Assembly: GCA_026389055.1 (NCBI GenBank)
Contig: JAPLIO010000214.1
Span: forward strand, 1-33,448
DNA: 33,448 nucleotides
Source: Candidatus Melainabacteria bacterium
GTDB lineage: Bacteria > Cyanobacteriota > Vampirovibrionia > Vampirovibrionales > JAJTHC01
Direction: 5' to 3'
Both the position numbers and the translations under genes were made by a program. Below the pieces are notes generated by a model. That model was not told where the DNA came from. It made no database searches and saw only the letters and a program-made list of their open reading frames with translations. The first letter of the stretch is position 1. Each line of letters begins with the position of its first letter. Below are positions 15,829 through 24,145 of this stretch, piece after piece.

Positions 15829-16899
15829 ATGCTTACTTCTTCCCTTCAATTAGATACCCTACCCACCCTGCAAATTGACGTTATCCGCCAAGTAACCACC
15901 TGTCAAACCATCGAAGCACTAGAAGCCCTAAGGGTCGAAATTTTAGGGCGTAGCGGGCAATTAACCCTACTAAAACGCAACCTAAAAGATGTTTCCCCCG
16001 AAGAACGCCCTGCCGTCGGGCAAGCCCTCAACGCCGTTTCACAAGCCATTGAAACCGCCTTAACCGAAAAGAAAACCCAGCTAGAACAAGCCGCACTAAC
16101 CGAAAAATTACGCACCGAAACCATCGACGTTACCCTGCCCGGTTTGCCCAGCGTTGTGGGCAAACGCCACCCCCTGACCTTAGTAATAGACGATATTTGT
16201 AGCGTGTTTGAAGGCATGGGCTATAGCGTGTTGGATGACAACGCCTGCCCCGAAGTGGAAACGGAATTTTACAATTTTGAAGCCCTTAACTTCCCCGAAG
16301 ACCACCCTGCCAGAGATATGCAAGATACTTACTACACGGAAGTTGCCAAGAACGTGTTGCTCCGTTCGCAAACCAGTAACGCCCAAATTCGGTATATGTC
16401 TGCCCAAAAAACGCCTCCTTTCAAAGTGGTTGCCCCCGGGCGGGTTTACAGAAATGAAGAAGTTTCTAGCAGAAAGTACGTTTTGTTTCATCAAATTGAA
16501 GGGCTTTATGTAGCCGAAAACGTAACCTTTGCCGATTTAAAAGGCACGCTGAACACGTTTATCGCTCAGTTGTTTGGTGGGTCTCCTCGGAAGACTCGGT
16601 TTCGCCCTAGCTTTTTTCCGTTTACTGAACCCAGTGCGGAAGTGGATGTGGAATGCTTGTTTTGTGGCGGCGATGGCTGTAAAGTGTGCGGGCATAGTGG
16701 TTGGCTAGAAATTTTAGGGGCTGGCATGGTTCACCCCAATGTGTTAGAAAATTGCGGGATTGATTCGGAAAAATACACGGGCTTTGCCTTCGGTATGGGC
16801 GTTGAACGCCTAGCCATGTTGCGGGACGCTATTGACGATATTCGTATTTTTTACAATAACGACCAACGCTTCCTCAAGCAATTTAATCCTGCTTATTAA
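15829..16899 (+). CDS. pheS: Phenylalanyl-tRNA synthetase alpha subunit
   Basis: The catalytic alpha chain of the (alpha-beta)2 enzyme. From ATG 15829 it is 356 residues; an upstream ATG at 15703 would add 42 atypical residues overlapping the previous gene and is rejected. The N-terminal coiled coil (about 20-95) binds tRNA. Motif 2 is GRVYRNEEVSSRKYVLFHQ (about 204-222), and motif 3 is GFAFGMGVERLAM (about 318-330). A four-Cys zinc-knuckle-like insertion (C276, C279, C284, C287; CLFCGGDGCKVC) precedes GWLEILGAGMVHPNVLE. The variant motif 2 and the knuckle resemble the Bacteroidota type of PheS rather than the proteobacterial one. No pheT is adjacent. Confidence 0.95.
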   Translation: MLTSSLQLDTLPTLQIDVIRQVTTCQTIEALEALRVEILGRSGQLTLLKRNLKDVSPEERPAVGQALNAVSQAIETALTEKKTQLEQAALTEKLRTETIDVTLPGLPSVVGKRHPLTLVIDDICSVFEGMGYSVLDDNACPEVETEFYNFEALNFPEDHPARDMQDTYYTEVAKNVLLRSQTSNAQIRYMSAQKTPPFKVVAPGRVYRNEEVSSRKYVLFHQIEGLYVAENVTFADLKGTLNTFIAQLFGGSPRKTRFRPSFFPFTEPSAEVDVECLFCGGDGCKVCGHSGWLEILGAGMVHPNVLENCGIDSEKYTGFAFGMGVERLAMLRDAIDDIRIFYNNDQRFLKQFNPAY

Positions 16900-16918
16900 C
16901 GGATAGGAGGACGGCTTC

Positions 16919-17215
16919 ATGTTAAAAACGACCCAACAAGTGATTGAACAATTGCAAAGCATGCAACCTAGCTTGAAACAAATCTATGGTATTGAGCATT
17001 TATGGTTGTTTGGGTCTGTTGCCAGAAATGAGGCGACTGCTTTTTCTGATTTAGATTTGCTTTATCAGCCCAGCTTGCCTCTTGGGTTGGAGTTGATGAG
17101 TTTGTGGGATGAGTTAGAGGCAACATTCGGATGCAAGGTTGATTTGGGCGATGTTCGGTATGTGAAGCCACGCTTAAAAGCCAGTATTTCAAAGGATTTA
17201 ATCGATGTCTTCTAA
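16919..17215 (+). CDS. Minimal nucleotidyltransferase (MNT type)
   Basis: A 98-residue single-domain nucleotidyltransferase with the Pol-beta signature GSVARNEATAFSDLDL (G32, S33, D44, D46). These residues normally bind the nucleotide and two metal ions. MNT proteins usually act as antitoxins that modify a HEPN toxin, or as part of DUF86 pairs. No HEPN gene lies on either side, so it is an orphan. GGAGGA sits 10 nt before the ATG, and the start is 19 bp after the pheS stop, so it is likely cotranscribed with pheS. A third acidic residue is likely D80 (KVDLGD). Confidence 0.85.
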   Translation: MLKTTQQVIEQLQSMQPSLKQIYGIEHLWLFGSVARNEATAFSDLDLLYQPSLPLGLELMSLWDELEATFGCKVDLGDVRYVKPRLKASISKDLIDVF

Positions 17216-17243
17216 AAACAGTAAATGGATAATATAAATCAGA

Positions 17244-19457
17244 ATGGTAGTAACTCTTAACGACAAGAAAATATATATTTCTTTGTTGTCATTTATAGTC
17301 TCTTTTAAGCAAACTTTGGTCTCTCTCGAAAAAGACTTTGAGGCTGCATTTTCACAAATTAGTTTGACCGTTACTTTTGGCGTTTACGATAAATACAAAG
17401 AAGCTGTAGAACAACTGAACCAATGGGCTTATGAATACTACGTTTTAGACAACCCTACTGTAGAAGATGTGCAATATGATGCACTGTATCAAAAAGTAAA
17501 AGCTACCGAAACCACTCACCCTGATTGGGTTTTACCCGAAAGCCCCACGCAACGGGTGGGCGATGCACCGCTTTCAGCGTTTCAAACGGTTGAACATCCG
17601 CAACCGTTACTCAGTTTGGAAAATGCGTTTAATCTAGCCGAACTGCAAACGTGGGAAAATAGGCTCTGTAAACTAAGCGAAGGGCTGGAAACGCTTGGGT
17701 ATGTGGCAGAAATGAAGTTGGATGGCTTGGCTTTAAGCCTCATTTACGAAAAAGGCGTGTTGGTTCGAGCAGCTACAAGGGGCAATGGCAAAACAGGCGA
17801 AGATGTTACCGCCAACGTTAAAACCATTCGCTCCATCCCACTAAAAATTCCTGTAAACGCTACGGAGCAAACGCCTCCTGTGCCAGATTGGTTGGAAGTG
17901 CGGGCGGAAGTGCTGATTCCCTTTAAACGGTTTGAAGCCATTAACGCTGAACGCTTAGCCAATAATGAACCGCTGTTTGCCAACCCTCGAAACGCGGCGG
18001 CTGGCACGCTTCGTCAGCTGGATGCCAAGATTGTAGCCAATAGAAAATTAGAAGCTTATTGCTTTTCTGCTACCAACCTAGGCGTTTTAGAAGGCACGCA
18101 ACTGCATTTTGATGATGCGGAGCTAAGCACCGTTTTCCCTGAAACGTTGTGGCAGTTACAACTGGCTTTAACGGCGTGGGGGTTTAACGTCAACCCTGTT
18201 CGTAAGCTTTGCTATTCATTGGATGAGGCTTGGGCGTTTATTTCCCAGCAGGAGCAGGCTAGAGAAAGCTTGCCTTTCGCTACGGATGGGGTGGTGGTGA
18301 AAGCTAATAATTTAGCCTTGTATAAGCAAGTGGGTAATACGGCGAAAGCTCCTCGGTGGGCTATGGCGTATAAGTATTCCCCCGAAGAAGCGGAAACGAC
18401 GCTGGAAGCCATTGAATTTAACGTCGGGCGGACGGGGGCTATTACGCCTGTTGCGATTATGCAACCTGTCATTTTAGCGGGCAGTACCGTTTCACGGGCC
18501 AGCCTGCATAATGTGGGATTAATGCAGGAAAAGGGCGTTCAATTACGAGATGTGGTTTTGGTGCGAAAAGCAGCGGAAATTATCCCTGAAGTGATGCAAG
18601 TGCAGGTGGAAAAACGCCCGATTGACGCTGAACCTATCGCCTTGCCGACGGCTTGCCCTTCGTGCGAAACGGAGCTGGTTGCCAAAGTGGAAGAAGACCG
18701 AATCGTCAACCTAATTTGCCCTAACGCCTTGGGATGCCCCGCCCAGTTGCAAACCCGCTTAGAACATTGGGTAGGCAAAAAATGTTTAGATATTGATGGG
18801 TTGGGTGAAGCCACTTTAGACCAATTATTGCAGGCAAGCTTGGTGCGTTCCCCTGCGGATTTATACCGTTTAATGCCCGAACAATTGCTGGGCTTAGAAG
18901 GCTTTGCGGAAAAATCCGCCCAAAAAACGGTGGGTGCTATTCAAGCCAGTTTACAGCAATCACCCATTCGGGTGTTGCACGCCTTGGGTATTTCAAGCGT
19001 CGGAATTGAAACGGCGACTGTTTTACTGGAAACCTTTGGGTCAATTGACCGATTAAAAGAAGCGAAGATAGAAGCACTTCAAACGGTTTATGGCGTGGGA
19101 ACGATTGTGGCTCAAGCGGTGGTGGATTATTTTGCCAAGCCTGAAACCCAAGTGTTGTTGGCGGATTTGACGAGCGTGGGGTTTGATTTTTCAAAACAAG
19201 CCCAATTGTTGAGCCATTCGGATAATGCTCCGCTGTTGGGGAACGTTTACGTGCTGACTGGCACGCTAGAGGACATGACTAGAGACGAAGCAGGCGAAAA
19301 ATTGAAAGCTCTTGGGGCGAAAATAACCAATAGCGTGAGCAAAAACACGACGGCACTAATTGCTGGTGAAGGCGGCGGGTCTAAGCTTCAAAAAGCGGAA
19401 AAATTGGGCATCCCTGTGTTGGATGAAACGGCGTTGATGAATTTACTAGCACAATAA
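17244..19457 (+). CDS. ligA: NAD-dependent DNA ligase
   Basis: Seals nicks in replication and repair using NAD+. Domain order is complete: Ia (EQLNQWAYEYYVLDNPTVED), adenylation domain with the nucleophilic lysine in EMKLDG (about K158), OB fold, a Cys4 zinc finger (C471, C474, C492, C498), helix-hairpin-helix repeats (about 505-640) and a C-terminal BRCT domain (about 660-737). The annotated ATG at 17244 has no ribosome site and adds about 45 residues before the usual N-terminus. A TTG near 17364 is an alternative start. It begins 28 bp after the MNT gene. Confidence 0.95.
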   Translation: MVVTLNDKKIYISLLSFIVSFKQTLVSLEKDFEAAFSQISLTVTFGVYDKYKEAVEQLNQWAYEYYVLDNPTVEDVQYDALYQKVKATETTHPDWVLPESPTQRVGDAPLSAFQTVEHPQPLLSLENAFNLAELQTWENRLCKLSEGLETLGYVAEMKLDGLALSLIYEKGVLVRAATRGNGKTGEDVTANVKTIRSIPLKIPVNATEQTPPVPDWLEVRAEVLIPFKRFEAINAERLANNEPLFANPRNAAAGTLRQLDAKIVANRKLEAYCFSATNLGVLEGTQLHFDDAELSTVFPETLWQLQLALTAWGFNVNPVRKLCYSLDEAWAFISQQEQARESLPFATDGVVVKANNLALYKQVGNTAKAPRWAMAYKYSPEEAETTLEAIEFNVGRTGAITPVAIMQPVILAGSTVSRASLHNVGLMQEKGVQLRDVVLVRKAAEIIPEVMQVQVEKRPIDAEPIALPTACPSCETELVAKVEEDRIVNLICPNALGCPAQLQTRLEHWVGKKCLDIDGLGEATLDQLLQASLVRSPADLYRLMPEQLLGLEGFAEKSAQKTVGAIQASLQQSPIRVLHALGISSVGIETATVLLETFGSIDRLKEAKIEALQTVYGVGTIVAQAVVDYFAKPETQVLLADLTSVGFDFSKQAQLLSHSDNAPLLGNVYVLTGTLEDMTRDEAGEKLKALGAKITNSVSKNTTALIAGEGGGSKLQKAEKLGIPVLDETALMNLLAQ

Positions 19458-19480
19458 AATTTTGATGAGCTTTTAACTGT

Positions 19481-19510
19481 TTAACAACAAAGCATTAACT
19501 TAGTTATAAT
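19481..19510 (+). promoter_or_regulatory. Promoter for the gene at 19559
   Basis: TTAACA (19481-19486), 18-bp spacer, perfect TATAAT (19505-19510). Confidence 0.6.
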
Positions 19511-19558
19511 GCCTTCGTTCAATGTTACTATTAATTAAAATGAGGTTAAATCCATCTA

Positions 19559-20113
19559 ATGAGTAAAAAAATGAATGCAATTACTATCCAGCTACCTACT
19601 CCTCCATACGAAGCTAATGCTGTAGACAAAGCATTTGTTGGGCAATTGCAACCTGACCCTAAGTTTCTACCTCAACTAAAATCTTTAAAAGACAGGTTTG
19701 AGGCGGACATGAAGAACTTACAACAAATTACTCCTAGTGTTGGGAAAGAGAGAGTACTTAACTTACCTTCATTTGAAAAATTGCGTAATTTTGTGGCAAA
19801 AAACTTAGGTCAGTTGGCTCACAAACAACATGAAGCAGCCTTATTAGATATAGTAGAACCTAGATTATTAATTTCATCTGCAATGAAAGAACGTGGCGTA
19901 ATCAATAAGCTAAATCTTTGGACAGCAGGATTCGTCGCTTCTTTTGGTCTAGCGGTGGGCGGTGTGATGACTGAAAATGTAAAGGTTTTTGAAAATGGTG
20001 TCCTAGGTACCATTGTAACAGCGGTCGGTGCGATGAGATCGGCTACTTTTCAATCAATTGGTGAAGGTGCCATTGAAAAAATAGCAAAAAGCGGCGGCTT
20101 ACCTCGTGTTTAA
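19559..20113 (+). CDS. Unknown protein with one glycine-rich hydrophobic segment
   Basis: A 184-residue protein. Residues 1-110 are hydrophilic with two predicted helices (FLPQLKSLKDRFEADMKNLQ and a second around 75-100). A small-residue hydrophobic segment follows (about 122-137, TAGFVASFGLAVGGVM), with a second weaker one (about 147-160, GVLGTIVTAVGAM). No known domain and no signal peptide. A GAGG lies about 13 nt upstream of the ATG; an in-frame ATG three codons later is possible. It has its own promoter and a strong terminator, so it is an independent unit between ligA and glyQ. Confidence 0.65.
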   Translation: MSKKMNAITIQLPTPPYEANAVDKAFVGQLQPDPKFLPQLKSLKDRFEADMKNLQQITPSVGKERVLNLPSFEKLRNFVAKNLGQLAHKQHEAALLDIVEPRLLISSAMKERGVINKLNLWTAGFVASFGLAVGGVMTENVKVFENGVLGTIVTAVGAMRSATFQSIGEGAIEKIAKSGGLPRV

Positions 20114-20126
20114 TTGACAAAACAAA

Positions 20127-20164
20127 TAAACGCCTTGCTTACCCTATTTAAGCAAGGCGTTTTG
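20127..20164 (+). terminator. Strong intrinsic terminator
   Basis: AAACGCCTTGCTTA (20128-20141), 7-nt loop, TAAGCAAGGCGTTTT. A 14-bp stem runs into T residues. Confidence 0.9.
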
Positions 20165-20194
20165 TAATTTGTAGCTAATTCGTCATTTTTTGGG

Positions 20195-20242
20195 GATAAT
20201 AGGGAGATAGTATGTTACATCTCCCTTTTGCCCTAAAAAGGA
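20195..20242 (+). promoter_or_regulatory. glyQ leader: -10 box, hairpin with T run, paired SD
   Basis: GATAAT at 20195-20200 is a likely -10 with no good -35. Just downstream, GGGAGAT (20202-20208) pairs perfectly with ATCTCCC (20219-20225), followed by TTTT. The only good ribosome site, AAGGA, sits inside a small palindrome AAGGAATCCTT before the ATG at 20256. It is a possible attenuator or 5' stabiliser; evidence is structural only. Confidence 0.4.
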
Positions 20243-20255
20243 ATCCTTCCCTGCC

Positions 20256-21164
20256 ATGACAACCATCGCTACCATCCCATCCGCACTAGCGTGCCAAACG
20301 TTTCAAGATTTATTGGCCCGCCTTAGCCAGTTTTGGGCAAACCAAGGGTGCGTCATCCAACAACCGTTTGACCTTGAAAAAGGGGCTTCCACCATGAACC
20401 CCGCCACCTTCCTTCGGGCATTAGGTCCCGAACCGTGGAACCTAGCCAACGTAGACCCCTGCCGTCGTCCTACCGACGGACGTTACGGCGAAAACCCCAA
20501 TCGCTTGCAACACTATTTTCAATATCAAGTGCTAATGAAACCATCCCCCCCCAATATTCAGGAGTTGTATTTAGATTCGCTCCGAGCCTTAGGCATTAAA
20601 CCCGAAGAACATGATATTCGGTTTGTAGAAGACAATTGGGAATCGCCCACGTTAGGGGCATGGGGCGTAGGCTGGGAAGTTTGGTTGGATGGCATGGAAG
20701 TAACGCAATTCACCTATTTTCAACAAGCAGGCGGGTTGGAAGTAAACCCCTGTGCCGTGGAAATTACCTATGGGTGCGAACGCTTAGCGATGTATCTGCA
20801 AAACAAAGAAAGCGTTTATGACTTGGCTTGGAATGAAACCTGTAGCTACGGCGATGTTTATTTGCAAAACGAAATTGAACAATCTACCTATAATTTTCAG
20901 GTTTCTAACAGGGAACGGTTAGCTCAACGCTTTGACCTTTACAAAGCCGAAGTGCAAGATTGTTTAGAAGCGAAATTAGTGTTACCCGCTTATGAGCAGG
21001 TTTTAAAATGTTCACACACGTTTAACCTAATGGATGCCCGTGGTATGTTAAGCCGTGATGAGCGGACGAATCATATTATGATTATTCGTCGGTTAGCGGA
21101 ACAAGTGGCTAAACTGTATGTAGAACAACGCAAAGCGTTAGGTTTTCCATTGTTAAAAAAGTAA
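20256..21164 (+). CDS. glyQ: Glycyl-tRNA synthetase alpha subunit
   Basis: The class II catalytic subunit of the bacterial alpha2-beta2 glycyl-tRNA synthetase. The 302-residue protein is full length with the very conserved family blocks: FWANQGCVIQQPFDLEKGA, TFLRALGPEPWNLANV, CRRPTDGRYGENPNRLQHYF and ITYGCERLAMYLQ (motif 3 type). The beta-subunit gene glyS is not adjacent, unlike the proteobacterial glyQS operon; a separate location is usual in cyanobacteria. The stop codon is followed directly (zero or one base) by a family A repeat, which may form the 3' end of the transcript. Confidence 0.97.
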   Translation: MTTIATIPSALACQTFQDLLARLSQFWANQGCVIQQPFDLEKGASTMNPATFLRALGPEPWNLANVDPCRRPTDGRYGENPNRLQHYFQYQVLMKPSPPNIQELYLDSLRALGIKPEEHDIRFVEDNWESPTLGAWGVGWEVWLDGMEVTQFTYFQQAGGLEVNPCAVEITYGCERLAMYLQNKESVYDLAWNETCSYGDVYLQNEIEQSTYNFQVSNRERLAQRFDLYKAEVQDCLEAKLVLPAYEQVLKCSHTFNLMDARGMLSRDERTNHIMIIRRLAEQVAKLYVEQRKALGFPLLKK

Positions 21165-21310
21165 TAGACCTCTTGCATGGCTCGATATCTGGGGCATCTT
21201 CGTTGTCATTTGCGGTACTCGAATTCTTATGTACTTTTGTGTACACCGCAAATTCTGCGTTCCTCATTCCTAGAATCTGCACCCACCTATCGAGCCATGC
21301 AAAAGGCCTA
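21165..21310. repeat. MITE-like repeat family A, copy 3 (inverted, 146 bp)
   Basis: Same 146-bp basic unit as copy 2 but in the opposite orientation. Left end TAGACCTCTTGCATGGCTCG; the right end is degraded (AAAAGGCCTA). It begins at the base after the glyQ TAA. The inner hairpin at 21231-21246 has the same stem (TGTAC/GTACA) with a different loop from copy 2. Confidence 0.9.
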
Positions 21311-21347
21311 ATAGGTTTGGGGTATTGTATCTCAATTTAAATAACAA

Positions 21348-21370
21348 CCTAAAGTTTTGATGACTTTAGG
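21348..21370. other. 8-bp stem-loop between glyQ and the pilin gene
   Basis: CCTAAAGT (21348-21355) pairs with ACTTTAGG (21363-21370), 7-nt loop. The downstream T run is short and displaced, so it is at best a weak terminator. Confidence 0.4.
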
Positions 21371-21397
21371 TCGAAAGCTCTTTTAGTAGTCGTTTGT

Positions 21398-21451
21398 TTT
21401 ACTCCGGTTCGTTTGAAAACAGGAGTAAAGCTCGCTTCAAAACAGGAGTAT
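21398..21451 (+). promoter_or_regulatory. Duplicated SD segment in the prepilin leader
   Basis: AAAACAGGAGTA occurs twice (21416-21427 and 21440-21451). The first GGAGTAAA can pair with TTTACTCC at 21398-21405. The second supplies AGGAG 9 nt before the GTG at 21458, which decides that start. Confidence 0.5.
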
Positions 21452-21457
21452 ATTGCA

Positions 21458-22246
21458 GTGGTGTTTAAGCGAAACAATGGGTTTACCTTAGTAGAAGCCC
21501 TTATATCATTAGGTTTGGTGGCGTTTATTTCTGTACTTAGTGTTAAACTGTTAGAGCCACCCCCTCGTCAAAATAGTTACGGCAGAAAAGCAGGCGATTT
21601 TATCGAACATTTGATTTCGGTGCATCGGCAAGTGGAATTAACCCGAGGAAGAGCCCCGCTAACACCAGATTTAGCAGGGACTTATTTAGATTTAGATAAC
21701 GTAACTACTACGCCAGAACTGGGGTTTTCTGTTGCTTTAATGCAAAATGAAACCCAAGCCAATTATTGTACCAGTGCTGCTAACCCAGAATGTGCAACTT
21801 GGGCTACAAACCGTGCAGATTTTTTAGATTACCCCGGTGGGATGCGGCTTTATTTGCGTCCTGAACAATTTACGTGGGTAAGAACCTTACTACAATCTGC
21901 TCCGTTTAGTATTGCAGCCACTAATTTTAATAGAAACACCGTTGTTGCACCCACTACTACAAGACCTTATAGAGTTCAAAGCTTTTATCTTCTGGATATG
22001 GACCCACTAACCCCACCAACGGCTTTAGCCAACGATGATTTAGTTTTATTGTATGTGAACAATGAATCTGGCACAATTTCAACAGCAGCCCAAGAAGCGG
22101 TTAATGCCTTAAGATACTTCTCTGCAGGAAGTACGACACCCGTATTCGCTGATGGCAGAGCCACTTTTACTTGCTCATTCTATGATGTGCATAAAGGGTT
22201 TAATGCTTGTGCAGCCATTGGTGGGCAAGCTGTATTGGGTGCATAG
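21458..22246 (+). CDS. Prepilin-like protein (type IV pilus/type II secretion pseudopilin)
   Basis: A 262-residue protein with a class III signal: short basic leader MVFKRNNG, cleavage by prepilin peptidase between G8 and F9, then FTLVEALISLGL with the conserved Glu at mature position 5. After the hydrophobic helix (9-28) the body is a soluble, Thr/Asn/Pro-rich beta domain with four or five cysteines that could form disulphides. GTG 21458 is chosen over an upstream TTG at 21413 because of AGGAG and the normal leader length. The second prepilin gene lies 63 bp downstream, so this is probably part of a minor-pilin operon. Confidence 0.8.
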   Translation: MVFKRNNGFTLVEALISLGLVAFISVLSVKLLEPPPRQNSYGRKAGDFIEHLISVHRQVELTRGRAPLTPDLAGTYLDLDNVTTTPELGFSVALMQNETQANYCTSAANPECATWATNRADFLDYPGGMRLYLRPEQFTWVRTLLQSAPFSIAATNFNRNTVVAPTTTRPYRVQSFYLLDMDPLTPPTALANDDLVLLYVNNESGTISTAAQEAVNALRYFSAGSTTPVFADGRATFTCSFYDVHKGFNACAAIGGQAVLGA

Positions 22247-22309
22247 GGTAAAAATCTAATAAACCGCTAGATAGTTTTTTTGTTACTCATTCATGGAGAC
22301 CTTCAATTT

Positions 22310-23479
22310 ATGGTAAATTTCAACCGAAAACATCCACCCTCTAGTAGAAACCAAGGCTTTAACTTGATTGAAATTTTACTAGCCATTACGTTTTTTTCGT
22401 TGGCATTTTCGGGTATGTTACTTGGTTCAACCGCCATGATTAACACGTCTACCAATGGTACCAAAATCAATGAAGATAATGCGGTAATGGGTGCCATGTT
22501 TACGGGTATTAATGCTCAAAGTGCTTATGTTGAAGCATCTGCTGCTCAATTAACCACCTTAGGCGTTCCTAATCCAAGTGTGCAGAATAACCCAGCAGGA
22601 GATATTCGTACAAGGCAAGCCCTTATTATTCCTGATGATACGGTTCAGCGTGTAAGTGGTGTAGATACCAATGCGGACAACCGCCGTTTTTATTTTGAAC
22701 GATTGGTTTTCTCTAATTTGGAAACGCCCGATGTTAAAACCGCCCAACTAGATGTTTATACCCAACCTGCAGGGGGTACACCCATTAAATCTGTCGTTAG
22801 AAGGCTAGATAAACGAGAAGAATGTTTTGCTATGGGTGTTGAGGGGTCTCTTTATTTACCTAGTTTTGGGCAACCTTGTACGGGGTGGAGTTCAGGTGTT
22901 AATGTGCCTCAAGCCAGAGCGATGACGTTAGATTTACCTGGCAATAATCAAGATTTTAGAACGTCTTTCAGAATAAATGGGGCCACCGCTGCTTTGGTTA
23001 CCGATGGGAGATTTAGGCCATTTGATGCTACGGCAGGGGCACCACCAATGGAACCTACCGATAAAGGACACCAAGTAGATAATGGTATTACAGCGGAATA
23101 CTGGATAGAAGCAACCCCCAACGTAGCTTATAATTTAATTGTTGGGTTACGCAAACAAACAAACGCCCAAACTTATACTGTTAGCGTTAATAGAGATTAT
23201 ACAGGTGCCATTGATTGCGACGACGTAACGCCTCGTCCTCGTAATTGCCAGCGTGAAATTATTACAGTTCCAGAGGTAGGTAGCACTTTACCTGTTGCAG
23301 ATGGTCAACCCTTTAGCGTGAGATTTGACAATATTATGCCTTATTCCGTGCCTGGCGAAACTCGGCGTGTATTTAGAATTCAGGTGCTTTCTACAGTACC
23401 CCCATTGTCTACACTACCTGTTCGTAATGCTAACCCAGCCGTCATTCACTATATCAAAAAAGAATTAGCCCGTAACTAA
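22310..23479 (+). CDS. Second prepilin-like protein
   Basis: A 389-residue protein from ATG 22310, with GGAG 13-16 nt upstream; a TTG at 22280 is in frame but gives an atypical leader. The leader has R6, K7 and R13, and ends QG, with cleavage between G16 and F17 and then FNLIEILLAITFFSLAF, with Glu at mature position 5. The large C-terminal part is polar and rich in Thr, Asn and Arg. At this size it resembles minor pilins or GspJ/K-like proteins rather than a major pilin. Its stop lies 3 bp from the stop of the convergent minus-strand gene, with no terminator between. Confidence 0.75.
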   Translation: MVNFNRKHPPSSRNQGFNLIEILLAITFFSLAFSGMLLGSTAMINTSTNGTKINEDNAVMGAMFTGINAQSAYVEASAAQLTTLGVPNPSVQNNPAGDIRTRQALIIPDDTVQRVSGVDTNADNRRFYFERLVFSNLETPDVKTAQLDVYTQPAGGTPIKSVVRRLDKREECFAMGVEGSLYLPSFGQPCTGWSSGVNVPQARAMTLDLPGNNQDFRTSFRINGATAALVTDGRFRPFDATAGAPPMEPTDKGHQVDNGITAEYWIEATPNVAYNLIVGLRKQTNAQTYTVSVNRDYTGAIDCDDVTPRPRNCQREIITVPEVGSTLPVADGQPFSVRFDNIMPYSVPGETRRVFRIQVLSTVPPLSTLPVRNANPAVIHYIKKELARN

Positions 23480-23482
23480 TAG

Positions 23483-24139
23483 CTATGCTTTTGTCTTTAC
23501 CAAATTCGCTAAAGCGGCAGCATTCAGCTTTAAGCCTACCACTTGCCACAAATTCTCCCCTGTTTCGCTAGCTGAAGCAGGGGGTCTTTGTACCAGCTCA
23601 AACGTTAAAGCCGCATTCTTCAACTGCGGAATATTCACCTGAAAGGTAAAACTGGCGGATTGTTTATCTTCGCTCAGCTTACTATCCACAATGCTGGCAT
23701 AGCCCATTAACGTTTTGGTACTAACTAATAAGTGCAACGTAGGCACCACCCAGCCTTGAATTTTCCTCGTATTGTTGCCCATAAAATCGCATTTTGCCAA
23801 TTTTGTTTCAAAATCCTGTACCATCGTGTTTTGTTGGGAAGCTATCAGTTGGTTAATCGTTGCTTCATCAAGCATACCATTACTGCTTAACGAATCCGAC
23901 TCTGATTTAAGCTGGCTTTGGAGGATGCTTTTAACCACGGCATTTAAATTCACCGCTTGATTAAATTGTTCAACATCGCACGCCTGTAACGCCTCTGTCA
24001 TAGCAATCAGTTTATATTCTGGCGATTGTTGAACTGCGGAATTCCAATGGGTAATGCCGAAATACAGCCCAACCAACAAGGCTACATACAAGCCACTGGC
24101 TAGTAAAAATCGAATAATAAGTGTGATGATTGGGTGCAT
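23483..24139 (-). CDS. Membrane-anchored DUF2939-like protein, paralogue 2
   Basis: A 218-residue protein: one N-terminal TM helix (about 8-28), then SPEYKLIAMTEALQACDVEQ (39-58), which fits the start of the DUF2939 pattern (P-x-Y-x-L, then a hydrophobic helix with A, then D-x3-F). The middle is helical (MLDEATINQLIASQQ). A C-terminal beta region with SASFTFQV and LWQVVGLKLN follows. The upstream gene product has the same architecture, so the two are tandem paralogues. It starts 6 nt after that gene's stop. It is expected to face the periplasm; function unknown. Confidence 0.65.
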   Translation of the reverse strand: MHPIITLIIRFLLASGLYVALLVGLYFGITHWNSAVQQSPEYKLIAMTEALQACDVEQFNQAVNLNAVVKSILQSQLKSESDSLSSNGMLDEATINQLIASQQNTMVQDFETKLAKCDFMGNNTRKIQGWVVPTLHLLVSTKTLMGYASIVDSKLSEDKQSASFTFQVNIPQLKNAALTFELVQRPPASASETGENLWQVVGLKLNAAALANLVKTKA

Positions 24140-24145
24140 GATGGA

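Noticed and set aside
20195..20256. T-box riboswitch upstream of glyQ
   Set aside because: The leader is about 50-60 nt and has no T-box consensus or specifier stem-loop.
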